Assembly: GCA_902765005.1 (NCBI GenBank) | Contig: CACWYB010000001.1 | Coordinates: forward strand, 62,001 to 126,000 | Source: an uncultured Eubacteriales bacterium | Lineage (GTDB): Bacteria > Bacillota > Clostridia > Christensenellales > CAG-138 | Reading direction: 5' to 3' | DNA length: 64,000 nt | Shown here: in pieces, positions 8,988 to 16,123 of the stretch | Layout of the letters: each line of letters starts with the position of its first letter | Numbering within the stretch: position 1 is the stretch's first letter | Translations under genes and position numbers: made by a program | The notes under the pieces: generated by a model | Seen by the model: only the letters and a program-made list of their open reading frames with translations | Told to the model about the DNA's origin: nothing | The model's database searches: none

Positions 8988-10015
8988 TTCCTCAAAGTGT
9001 TGAAAAGTGCTTTCCGACTGCCGCCAGCGTCGTCCGTGGCGCCGCTGCGGGCGAAGGCCAGCAATGTTACAAACAGCAGATCCATGTTTTGCTCCCGGGT
9101 CCAGACCCGATAGAAGCCCTGAGCCGGGATCTTCGCCGCCACCTTATGCTGTTCCGCGTCCTCCTCATGGGGATACTGGCTGGTGGACTCGGCCCGGGCG
9201 ATCTCTTCGCCGTCCCGGAGGATGCGGGCGTTGAGCCCCAGCAGCGTGCCGCTGCCGCCGCCGAAGCTGGTGTCCACGCTGATGCCGTTTTGCTTCAGGT
9301 GTTTCCACACGTCCACCCCGTCCAGCTCGAAGGTGTAGTGGTTGTCGATGAGGAGGGAATCCCAGTCGCTCTCCTCCTCGTGGCCCACCAGATGGGGCGT
9401 GGTGGTGCCGTGCTCATGGTCGATAAAGTCAAAGCCAAAGGGCGTTGAAACCGTGAATTTGGTCATCTTAGCCTCATAGAGCACCCGCCGCTCTGCATCC
9501 TCCAAGCGGTGGCCGTATTTTGCCGTGCCCAGATCGGTAAGGAAATAGAGCTCCCGTTCCTCGCCCTGAACGGAGGGAGCATAGCCTGTTTGGCCGCTCT
9601 GCTCCCGCAGCTGCTTTGCCTGCTGCTGGGCTTGCTTCTCCTTGACGGCGGTCACAGCGATGATCACCAGGATCGCCGCGCTGACGACCATGAAATAGAT
9701 GCCGATGCCGCCGCCGGCGTGCACGATCGCAGGGTCGTTGGGGTCATAGAGCACGGTGAGCGTTTTGCCCACCTTGTAGGAGCCGCTGCCGGTGTCCAGC
9801 TCGCCGGTGTAAGTCTTTCCCGCCACGCTGTACTCCACCGTGGGAAAGTATACCGTGCTGCCGTCGGTGGTGTCCGCCCGGAGCTCCACGATGGTGCCGG
9901 TGGTCTTCAAAAAGCCTTTGGAATGGAAAAAGGTGAGGTATATCCCCACTCCCAGGCAAATCGCCGCCAGGATCCCGGCGAAGATTTTCAGCTTTGGACC
10001 GCGTAATGAAATCAT
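8984..10015 (-). CDS. DUF3592 domain membrane protein
   Basis: 343 aa. One helix at about 10-28, then an extracellular DUF3592-type beta domain (GTIVELR, YFPTVEYSV, GKTYTGE, VLYDPNDP), and a second helix at about 110-128, followed by a soluble domain of about 200 aa that I do not recognise with certainty; its GTAKYGHRLEDAERRVLYEA opening vaguely recalls scramblase/LURP-like beta barrels. The ATG at 10015 is chosen because GGGAGG sits 8 bases upstream; an in-frame ATG at 10063 lacks one. It is first in the signalling operon and directly behind a promoter with SARP-type direct repeats. Confidence 0.75.
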   Translation of the reverse strand: MISLRGPKLKIFAGILAAICLGVGIYLTFFHSKGFLKTTGTIVELRADTTDGSTVYFPTVEYSVAGKTYTGELDTGSGSYKVGKTLTVLYDPNDPAIVHAGGGIGIYFMVVSAAILVIIAVTAVKEKQAQQQAKQLREQSGQTGYAPSVQGEERELYFLTDLGTAKYGHRLEDAERRVLYEAKMTKFTVSTPFGFDFIDHEHGTTTPHLVGHEEESDWDSLLIDNHYTFELDGVDVWKHLKQNGISVDTSFGGGSGTLLGLNARILRDGEEIARAESTSQYPHEEDAEQHKVAAKIPAQGFYRVWTREQNMDLLFVTLLAFARSGATDDAGGSRKALFNTLRK

Positions 10016-10076
10016 GATTGCCTCCCGATCGATTCTCTCGATTACTTGAAGTAATCCACACACATATTCATTTTAT

Positions 10077-10110
10077 TTTATAGCAGGCTTTGTCCAACAA
10101 ATGTCCAGCA
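10077..10110 (-). promoter_or_regulatory. Promoter with SARP-type direct repeats, DUF3592-STAS operon
   Basis: Read on the minus strand: TGCTGGACA, 2 bases, TGTTGGACA (two 9-mers with 11-bp period, plus-strand 10102-10110 and 10091-10099), then exactly 8 bases, then TATAAA (10077-10082) as -10. SARP activators are known to bind direct repeats of 11-bp period whose last copy lies 8 bp before the -10. The same repeat pair occurs at 15327-15346. The gene for a SARP-like response regulator is 1.5 kb away. Confidence 0.7.
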
Positions 10111-10134
10111 TATAGGCGGCGGTCAGATCATTTT

Positions 10135-10150
10135 CCCGCCGCGCGGCGGG
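10135..10150. repeat. Perfect 16-bp GC palindrome between divergent promoters
   Basis: CCCGCCGCGCGGCGGG is self-complementary and is followed on the plus strand by TTTCTTTTG, overlapping the -35 of the histidine kinase promoter. It may be a protein-binding site or a small hairpin; no function can be assigned. Confidence 0.4.
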
Positions 10151-10156
10151 TTTCTT

Positions 10157-10185
10157 TTGTCAAACGGCGGAACATATGCTATACT
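10157..10185 (+). promoter_or_regulatory. Sigma-A promoter of the histidine kinase gene
   Basis: TTGTCA (10157-10162), 17 bp, TATACT (10180-10185). The ATG at 10207 follows after a GAAGGAGA ribosome site. Confidence 0.65.
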
Positions 10186-10206
10186 TCCCTTTGAAGGAGA
10201 ATCCAA

Positions 10207-11505
10207 ATGGCGGCTTTCGCATCCGAAATCAATCTTATCGTCCTGATCCCGCTGGTTTTGCAGCTGTTGGGGCTTGTTTTGGTGACTCTGATCGACCCTT
10301 ACATCGATAAGCGCCAGAGGCGTTTGCTGCTGTTGAACGCCCTGCTGATCGCTTCTCTGGTTGCCGAAAACATAATCAGCGATCATTTTATCGTTCACGC
10401 AGACGTGCCCCCCTGGCGCACCCTGCTCTCCATCTATGCCTATTCAACGCGCCCGCTGGTGCTGCTGCTATTTTGCTGCATCGTGGCGCCGGATCGGAAG
10501 CACACGCCGATTTGGATCCTGCTGGGCCTGAACGCCGCCGTCAACGCCACCGCCCTGTTTTCCCATATCTGCTTTTGGGTGGAGAACAATCGCTTTCACC
10601 GGGGGCCGCTGGGGTACAGCTGCCATATCGCAAGCGGAATCATTTTGCTCTATCTTCTCTATCTCACCTTCGCCGCCCAGGGGAAGCGGGACCGCATTGA
10701 GATCATCCTGCCCGCCGTCAATGTTACGCTTGTATGCGGCGGCACTGTGATGGACACGTTCATCCTGCATACCCAGAGCGGCATCACGTTCCTTTCCATC
10801 GCCATGGTTTCCAGCGCCCTGTTCTACTATATCTGGCTCCATCTGAAATTCGTCCATGACCATGAAAAAGCCCTGGAAGCGGAAAGCCGCATCCGCATCA
10901 TGATGAGCCAGATCCAGCCCCATTTCCTGTATAACACCCTGTCCTCCATTCAGGCCCTGTGCCGCATCGATCCGGAGAAAGCATTCGACGTGACGGAAAA
11001 GTTTGGAACCTATCTTCGCAGCAACATCGACTCCCTGGGCCAGCCCGAGCTGATCCCTTTCAGCAAGGAGCTGGAGCACACCCGGGTCTATTCCGAAATT
11101 GAGATGGTCCGTTTCCCAAACGTGCGCGTCGAGTATGACGTGCCGGACATCCACTTTGCCGTGCCCGCGCTGACGGTGCAGCCCCTGGTTGAAAACGCCA
11201 TCCGCCACGGCGTGCGTATCCGAAAGGAGGGGCTGGTCACCGTCTCCTCCAGGCAGACGGAGCTTTTCCATGAGATCATCATCTCCGACAACGGCAAAGG
11301 GTTCGATCCGGAAGCCGTCAGGGGCTCAGCCGGCACGCACATCGGCATCGGCAATGTGCGCGAACGAATCGAACGGATGTGCGGCGGCACCGTAACGGTC
11401 CAAAGCGCACCGGGAAGCGGCGCCACCGTCACCATCCGGATCCCCCTGGAAGGAAATCGCTTAGGGGGCCCGCCGGACAGTCGATCGATTACATCCTCTC
11501 AATGA
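10207..11505 (+). CDS. LytS/YpdA-type sensor histidine kinase
   Basis: 432 aa. The N-terminal 215 residues hold about six hydrophobic helices. A His_kinase domain follows with QIQPHFLYNTLSSIQAL; the phosphoacceptor is H239. The C-terminal ATPase domain has VENAIRHG (N-box), DNGKGF and GIGNVRERI. Kinases of this class usually pair with LytTR regulators, but the neighbour at 11583 has a SARP-like output instead. It is transcribed away from the DUF3592-STAS operon from a promoter in the same intergenic region. No extracellular sensor domain is seen, so the signal is probably membrane-embedded or lipid/peptide-like (inference). Confidence 0.93.
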   Translation: MAAFASEINLIVLIPLVLQLLGLVLVTLIDPYIDKRQRRLLLLNALLIASLVAENIISDHFIVHADVPPWRTLLSIYAYSTRPLVLLLFCCIVAPDRKHTPIWILLGLNAAVNATALFSHICFWVENNRFHRGPLGYSCHIASGIILLYLLYLTFAAQGKRDRIEIILPAVNVTLVCGGTVMDTFILHTQSGITFLSIAMVSSALFYYIWLHLKFVHDHEKALEAESRIRIMMSQIQPHFLYNTLSSIQALCRIDPEKAFDVTEKFGTYLRSNIDSLGQPELIPFSKELEHTRVYSEIEMVRFPNVRVEYDVPDIHFAVPALTVQPLVENAIRHGVRIRKEGLVTVSSRQTELFHEIIISDNGKGFDPEAVRGSAGTHIGIGNVRERIERMCGGTVTVQSAPGSGATVTIRIPLEGNRLGGPPDSRSITSSQ

Positions 11506-11582
11506 AGGCCCCATCGAGCGGGCCAGCGGCAAAAGAAAAACCCTGTTTATCATACGGAAGGGAGAAGCAGTCTGCAAGCGCC

Positions 11583-12398
11583 ATGAAAATCATCTGCATC
11601 GACGACGAACCCCTGATTCTGAATATGACTGTCACCCTTTGCCGGGAGCTGCCGGCAAGGCCGGAGGTCTGCGGCTTTGCCAACGCAACGGATGCCCTCC
11701 TTTGGCTGCAGGATCACGCGGCGGACATCGCTCTGCTGGACATCAACCTGCCGGATATGAACGGCATCGAGCTGGCCGCCCGCCTCAGGGAAACTGATCC
11801 GAACCTTTCCCTCATCTTCCTCACCGGCCATTCGGAATATGCCCTGGATGCGTTTGCGCTGCACGCTTCGGGATATCTTTTGAAGCCGATCAACCGGCAA
11901 CGGCTGGCGGAGGAGATCAACCTTGCCATGCGGCGGCGCGGCGCGCAGAGCGTTCCCCCTGCCAAGGGGATCCAGATATCTGCGCGAACCTTTGGCGAAT
12001 TCGATCTGTTTACGGACGGGCAGGTCGTTTCCTTCCCGCGATCCAAGGCAAAGGAGCTTCTGGCATATCTCATCGACCGGCGGGGCGGCAGCATCACCCG
12101 GGCGGCGGCGTTTGCCGTGCTGTGGGAGGAGGGGCTGTATGACCGCTCCATGCAGAAGCAGCTGGACGTGATCATCCGCTCCCTGCGCGCCACGTTGAAA
12201 AGCGTCGGCGCGGAGGATATCCTGGAAATGAAGCAGGGGGCGCTGCGCATCTGCCCCGAAAAGCTGGACTGCGATCTGTTCCGTTTTCTCGACGGCGACA
12301 CCGAGACCATCAACAGCTATCGGGGAGAATACATGAACGCCTATTCCTGGGCAAGCCCGACGGAAGCGTTTCTGGATCGGATGCAGCGCAGGATGTGA
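11583..12398 (+). CDS. Response regulator with SARP/BTAD-like winged-helix output
   Basis: 271 aa. Receiver domain 1-120 with acidic pocket D7/D8, phosphoacceptor D53 (LLDINLPDMNG) and the YLLKP lysine. The output domain (about 135-230: FGEFDLF, FPRSKAKELLAYLIDRRG, QKQLDVIIRSLRATL) is an OmpR-like winged helix of the SARP/BTAD type, with a short C-terminal tail (CDLFRFLDGD, YRGEYMNAYSWA). SARP proteins activate transcription from 11-bp-period direct repeats near the -10. Two such repeat sites flank this gene pair (10091-10110 and 15327-15346). It starts 77 bases after the kinase; a longer in-frame opening exists upstream but the family begins at MKIICIDDE. Confidence 0.9.
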   Translation: MKIICIDDEPLILNMTVTLCRELPARPEVCGFANATDALLWLQDHAADIALLDINLPDMNGIELAARLRETDPNLSLIFLTGHSEYALDAFALHASGYLLKPINRQRLAEEINLAMRRRGAQSVPPAKGIQISARTFGEFDLFTDGQVVSFPRSKAKELLAYLIDRRGGSITRAAAFAVLWEEGLYDRSMQKQLDVIIRSLRATLKSVGAEDILEMKQGALRICPEKLDCDLFRFLDGDTETINSYRGEYMNAYSWASPTEAFLDRMQRRM

Positions 12399-12403
12399 GC
12401 GGA

Positions 12404-12447
12404 CAAAAAACATCGCCGCAGGCGTTCAGGCCTGCAGCGATTCTCTT
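12404..12447. terminator. Bidirectional terminator between convergent genes
   Basis: Stem TCGC-C-GCAGGC / GCCTGC-A-GCGA with a 6-base loop, followed by TTCTCTTT on the plus strand and by TTTTTTG on the minus strand. It serves the response regulator (+) and the lipoprotein hydrolase operon (-). Confidence 0.65.
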
Positions 12448-12462
12448 TGCCGGACGATCAGC

Positions 12463-13335
12463 TTATTCTCCCTTGAGGAACGCGGCGATATGATCGAGGA
12501 AATCCGGTGCTTCGTCATAGACGGCATGGCCGTAGCCCTCGTAGATGAAATGGGCGCAATGGAGCGCCTCCACAAGATCATAGGACGCCTGCACGCCCAA
12601 GACCCGGTCCTCCGCTGCGCCCAGCACAAGCACCGGGCACGGGATGTTCTGTATATCATGGGAAACATCAAAGTGCCGGATTGCATCCGCGGAGATCAAA
12701 AAGTTTTGAAAATCCCGCTCGGTCGCGCCCTCTCCAGCGGCTATGATCGCTTCCCTGTACTGCTTGAAGAAGGCGGGCGTATAGACGCTTTGGCCAAAGG
12801 ATTCCATCAGTACGACGGTGTTTTGCTGCTCGGCAAGCGCCATCCAGTCCGCAAAGGTCTCCCTGTTGCTGTGAGCCATGTTCATGGCCGTGGAACAGAG
12901 GATCAAAGAGCTGACCCGCTCCGGCGCGAGCAAGGCAATCTGCTGCGAAACCATGCCGCCCATGGAAACGCCCATGAGATGCACCTTGCCAAGCCCCAGC
13001 CCATCGAAGGCCGCCAGGGTATCCCTCGCCATATCCGCGATGGTGTAGCCTTCCGGCTCCTCCCGGATATGATCGAATAGATACACGTCGTAGTCCCTGG
13101 CCAAAGGCGCGTACGCCGCCTGAATCCCTTCGGCGGAGCCCATAACGCTTTTGAGCGCCAGCCCGGGCAAAATGACCAGCTTTTCCCCGGTTTCCTTTCC
13201 AAAGCGCAGATAGTCCATTTCCGCTTCTCCCAACGATTCCGTTTTCACCAAAGATCCTTTCGGCTGTTCCTGCTTTGCGCATCCGCAGACGCACAGCAGA
13301 GCCGCCAGCAGCGCGATCACGACTCTGTTTCTCAT
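12463..13335 (-). CDS. Lipoprotein alpha/beta hydrolase
   Basis: 290 aa. A lipoprotein signal (hydrophobic core to about residue 18, VCGC with C19 as likely lipidated cysteine) is followed by an alpha/beta hydrolase fold: nucleophile elbow GVSMGG (S124), acid in GAAEDRVLG, and histidine in YGHAVYDEAP. It would act as an esterase or related hydrolase on the outer face of the membrane; substrate unknown. The ATG at 13335 is chosen over an upstream one at 13446 because the signal peptide starts there. It is last in an operon behind the VanX-like and HAD genes. Confidence 0.82.
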   Translation of the reverse strand: MRNRVVIALLAALLCVCGCAKQEQPKGSLVKTESLGEAEMDYLRFGKETGEKLVILPGLALKSVMGSAEGIQAAYAPLARDYDVYLFDHIREEPEGYTIADMARDTLAAFDGLGLGKVHLMGVSMGGMVSQQIALLAPERVSSLILCSTAMNMAHSNRETFADWMALAEQQNTVVLMESFGQSVYTPAFFKQYREAIIAAGEGATERDFQNFLISADAIRHFDVSHDIQNIPCPVLVLGAAEDRVLGVQASYDLVEALHCAHFIYEGYGHAVYDEAPDFLDHIAAFLKGE

Positions 13336-13399
13336 CTTTTCCCCGCTCTTTTTCCGGCCTGTTTCCCTTCGAACTTCTTTCTCAAATCGGGCTCGCTTG

Positions 13400-14062
13400 T
13401 CAGCTCCGCTGCCGCTTGAGATACTCCGAGGAAACCGGAAACTCAAAATAAAAATCCGGGTACGGCTCGTTTTTCAAGGAAAAATGCCACCATTCGCAGT
13501 CGATGGGCTGAAAACCGTTGCGCGTCATGGCGTTCTGCAGGAGCATCCGGTTCTCATGCTGCTCCTCCGTCACGGCGGGGGAATCGGGGTGGGACACCTG
13601 GCTGAACAGGTCGAAGGGGCTGCCCATGTCCAGCTCCTTGCCGGTACGCATATCCAGCAGCGTCAGATCCACCGCGCTGCCCCGGCTGTGGGAGGACATC
13701 TTGGCGATGTAGCCTTTTTTGAATAGCTCCTGCTTCTCCAGATCCGGATAGAAATAGGGCTTCATCCGCAGGTCCAGATCCTCGATGCCCCACAGCACAA
13801 AGCTCCGCACCGCGCAGGCCGGGCGATAGGCGTCAAACACCTTCAGCCGGTAGCCCTGGGCATTCACCTCCCCTGCCACCGCCTTCAGCGCCCGGGCCGC
13901 CTCCTTGGTCAGCAGGGCCACAGGCTCCTCATAGCCGTCGATGCGATCCCCCACGAAATTATAGGTGGAGTAGTATCGAATCTCCTGCACGATGCCGGGC
14001 ACGAAATCGGCCAGCAGCACGAACCCGGAGGGGTCCATGGTCACATTCTGCTTAAAATTCAT
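13400..14062 (-). CDS. D-alanyl-D-alanine dipeptidase, VanX/DdpX family
   Basis: 220 aa, close to the usual length of about 200. Zinc-binding motif SSHSRGSAVDLTL (SxHxxGxAxD) and the catalytic/zinc motif EWWHF are present, as is the conserved DAYRP segment with the transition-state arginine. The enzyme splits D-Ala-D-Ala. In vancomycin resistance it works with VanH and VanA, but neither ligase nor dehydrogenase is nearby, so a role in cell-wall turnover or nutrient salvage is more likely. CGGAGG precedes the ATG. Second gene of the HAD-VanX-hydrolase operon. No signal peptide is evident, so it is cytoplasmic. Confidence 0.9.
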   Translation of the reverse strand: MNFKQNVTMDPSGFVLLADFVPGIVQEIRYYSTYNFVGDRIDGYEEPVALLTKEAARALKAVAGEVNAQGYRLKVFDAYRPACAVRSFVLWGIEDLDLRMKPYFYPDLEKQELFKKGYIAKMSSHSRGSAVDLTLLDMRTGKELDMGSPFDLFSQVSHPDSPAVTEEQHENRMLLQNAMTRNGFQPIDCEWWHFSLKNEPYPDFYFEFPVSSEYLKRQRS

Positions 14063-14143
14063 TGCGCCTCCGTATTGCTTCGTTGTTCCTTGGCGTCCCG
14101 TCTGTGCCCTTCCCGGCTGCCGCGAGCGGTTTTCACACCGATT

Positions 14144-15265
14144 CTAAGCCGCCGGCGCCAGCGCCGCCTCATAGGCAAAGGGCACATACTGCTCCTTTGC
14201 TTTAACGATGCCCTCCGGATAAATCACGGCAAAATCGCTCTTCATGGAGATCGGGATAAAGCCCTTGGCCAGATAATCCGCAGACTTGGCGTCCCAATCC
14301 TGCTTGCCCCATTCCCGGAAATTGTCGTCCGCCACGATCATGTACGCCTGAGCAAGATGGGGGTTCCTCTCGTCGAGAGCATAGTTCATCATGCTCGTGT
14401 CGCTGCCGCTGTTGCCGAAGGCCAGGACAGGCCGCTTTCCGATCTCCCGCTCCACGTAGATGGATTTGTTGCCGTTGAGATTCTTCTGAATGAATCCGCC
14501 GGTCAGCACCAGCTCGTCGCCGGGTTCGTACTTGAAGTTCATGTTGGACGGCTCATCCTCATGCCCCTTCTGCTTGACCTCAAAGTCCGTGCCGATCACA
14601 TGCTCCGGCAAGACATAGTCCTTGATGGGGGAATTGGCCACTATCGCCCGGGTCGTCGTGCGCTCCGTGCCGCTGATGACCCAGATGGTGAACCCGTTTT
14701 CGTACAGATAGCGCACCAGCTCCACCATCGGCAGATAGAAGTTGTCGATATAGCGCATGTTTTCAAAGCTCCGGGTGTGCTTCTTGCCGAATTCCGCCAC
14801 ATACTCATAGAATTCCTCCACGGTCATGCCGGCATAGGCTTTGGCAAAGTTGCGCGCCAGGGTTTCATCCGCAAGGTAGCCCGGTTCAATGGCTGCAGCC
14901 ACAGCCTTCAGCTCATCCGACACCCGCTCCGGATGGTCCACAAGACAGTATTCGATGAACATCATCGTATCGTAATAGGTATAGAAGGTTTCGCAGGCCA
15001 GCGTTCCGTCCATGTCGAACACGGCGATGCGATCCTCCACCGGGATGAAGTCCTTGCTGTCCGACCCGGTGACGGCGCTCACGTAGTCGATGAGGCTTTT
15101 CTTCGCGCCGGAACCCTCGTTCCAAAGGGAAAGAGGCTCTGCATGCGCGGGAGCCGCTTTTTTCCAGCCAATGCCCGCGGCGTATAGACCGCTGACCGCG
15201 ATCAGGGCGCAAAGGGAGATAATGGCGACACAGCGCCAGATCTTGAGTTGTTTGGATATGCTCAT
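14144..15265 (-). CDS. Membrane-anchored HAD phosphatase
   Basis: 373 aa. An N-terminal signal or anchor helix (about 10-30) leads to an extracytoplasmic HAD domain with motif I FDMDGTLACE, motif II VISGTERTT and motif III/IV region FGNSGSDTSM. It should remove phosphate from a small substrate or polymer outside the membrane. AAGGAAG precedes the ATG. It is first in an operon with the VanX-like dipeptidase and a lipoprotein hydrolase, and its promoter carries the same direct repeats as the DUF3592-STAS operon. Confidence 0.85.
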   Translation of the reverse strand: MSISKQLKIWRCVAIISLCALIAVSGLYAAGIGWKKAAPAHAEPLSLWNEGSGAKKSLIDYVSAVTGSDSKDFIPVEDRIAVFDMDGTLACETFYTYYDTMMFIEYCLVDHPERVSDELKAVAAAIEPGYLADETLARNFAKAYAGMTVEEFYEYVAEFGKKHTRSFENMRYIDNFYLPMVELVRYLYENGFTIWVISGTERTTTRAIVANSPIKDYVLPEHVIGTDFEVKQKGHEDEPSNMNFKYEPGDELVLTGGFIQKNLNGNKSIYVEREIGKRPVLAFGNSGSDTSMMNYALDERNPHLAQAYMIVADDNFREWGKQDWDAKSADYLAKGFIPISMKSDFAVIYPEGIVKAKEQYVPFAYEAALAPAA

Positions 15266-15312
15266 GGGATAGATACTTCCTTTATTTTGCTTTCTCGCAA
15301 ATAAACAGATAC

Positions 15313-15346
15313 AGCTTACGCATGCCTGTCCAACAGATGTCCAGCA
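15313..15346 (-). promoter_or_regulatory. SARP-type direct repeats before the HAD-VanX-hydrolase operon
   Basis: Minus strand: TGCTGGACA, 2 bases, TGTTGGACA (plus-strand 15338-15346 and 15327-15335), 8 bases, then TAAGCT (15313-15318) as a weak -10. Over 20 bp the site differs at only one base from that at 10091-10110. A weak -10 and no separate -35 fit an activator-dependent promoter. Confidence 0.6.
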
Positions 15347-15382
15347 GAATGGTTCTGTTCCCTGTTCGCATAAGAAAGGATA

Positions 15383-16123
15383 TCAGAGGTAGACCTCCGT
15401 TTCGAGGAACAGCCTGTCCTTTTTGGAGCGGGCGCCCACGGCCTTCAGGCGGCCCTTGCCGTGGCCCCGCAGGGAGACGGTGTCCCCCTCCTTCACGGGG
15501 GCGTCCGTTCGCTCGCAGGGCAGGTCGTTGAGTTTGGCGGCCCCCATGCGGATGAGCTCCGCCGCCGCCGTCCGGCTCAGGCCGAACATGGACCCGGCCA
15601 CCGCGTCCAGCCGCAGGCTCTTCACCGTGAAGGTGCGGACCTTGACCGCCTGAACAAGCTCCGGCACCTCATCCAAGGGGCAGACGGAGGCGCTTACCCC
15701 CACCCGCCCCACCTTATTGAGCTCCTCCAGCAGCAAAAGCTCCACCGAGGGGGCGCAGAACACATAGGCCCTCTCCCCGAGGATGCGCACGTCCCCGACG
15801 GCCTCCCGCCGGATGCCCAGCCCCAGCACGGCGCCCAGATAGTCCCTGTGTCCGGGGAGGCCGAAGTGGGCCTCCAGCCGCACCGCCCGGATATGCTCCG
15901 ATACATCCAAATCCGCCGGCTCCAGATAGGCGGGCAGAAAGAAGGCCATCTGCCGCTCGCAGCCGGCCCCGCCGCCCGAAAGCAGCAGGTTATCGCCATG
16001 GTAATACTGGCGCAAAAGGGCCTGCTCCGCCGGGGTGAGAAAGCCGGTTTTCGTGACGATGTCCCGCCGGTCCGCCCGGTCGGCCAGGTCATCTATCCGT
16101 TTGTAAAACTCGCTGTAATCCAT
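15383..16123 (-). CDS. ylmH: YlmH-type S4 RNA-binding protein
   Basis: 246 aa, usual length. The N-terminal YlmH domain includes the LLLSGGGAGCERQMAFFLP region and GHRDYLGAVLGLGI; the S4 RNA-binding domain is at about 170-235 (KSLRLDAVAGSMFGLSRTAAAELI, VKEGDTVSLRG). YlmH proteins bind ribosomal particles, and Bacillus YlmH has been linked to rescue of stalled 50S-peptidyl-tRNA. Usually ylmH sits in the division-gene cluster; here it overlaps the 3' end of a TetM-like-NYN gene by 35 bp and has no promoter of its own, so the two are co-expressed. Confidence 0.9.
   Translation of the reverse strand: MDYSEFYKRIDDLADRADRRDIVTKTGFLTPAEQALLRQYYHGDNLLLSGGGAGCERQMAFFLPAYLEPADLDVSEHIRAVRLEAHFGLPGHRDYLGAVLGLGIRREAVGDVRILGERAYVFCAPSVELLLLEELNKVGRVGVSASVCPLDEVPELVQAVKVRTFTVKSLRLDAVAGSMFGLSRTAAAELIRMGAAKLNDLPCERTDAPVKEGDTVSLRGHGKGRLKAVGARSKKDRLFLETEVYL

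Noticed and set aside
10135-10150. Terminator for the DUF3592 operon or upstream gene
   Set aside because: No gene ends there on either strand; the palindrome lies between two divergent promoters, so termination makes little sense.
13400-14062. Vancomycin resistance cluster
   Set aside because: Only the VanX-like dipeptidase is present; no VanH, VanA-type ligase or linked VanRS pair.
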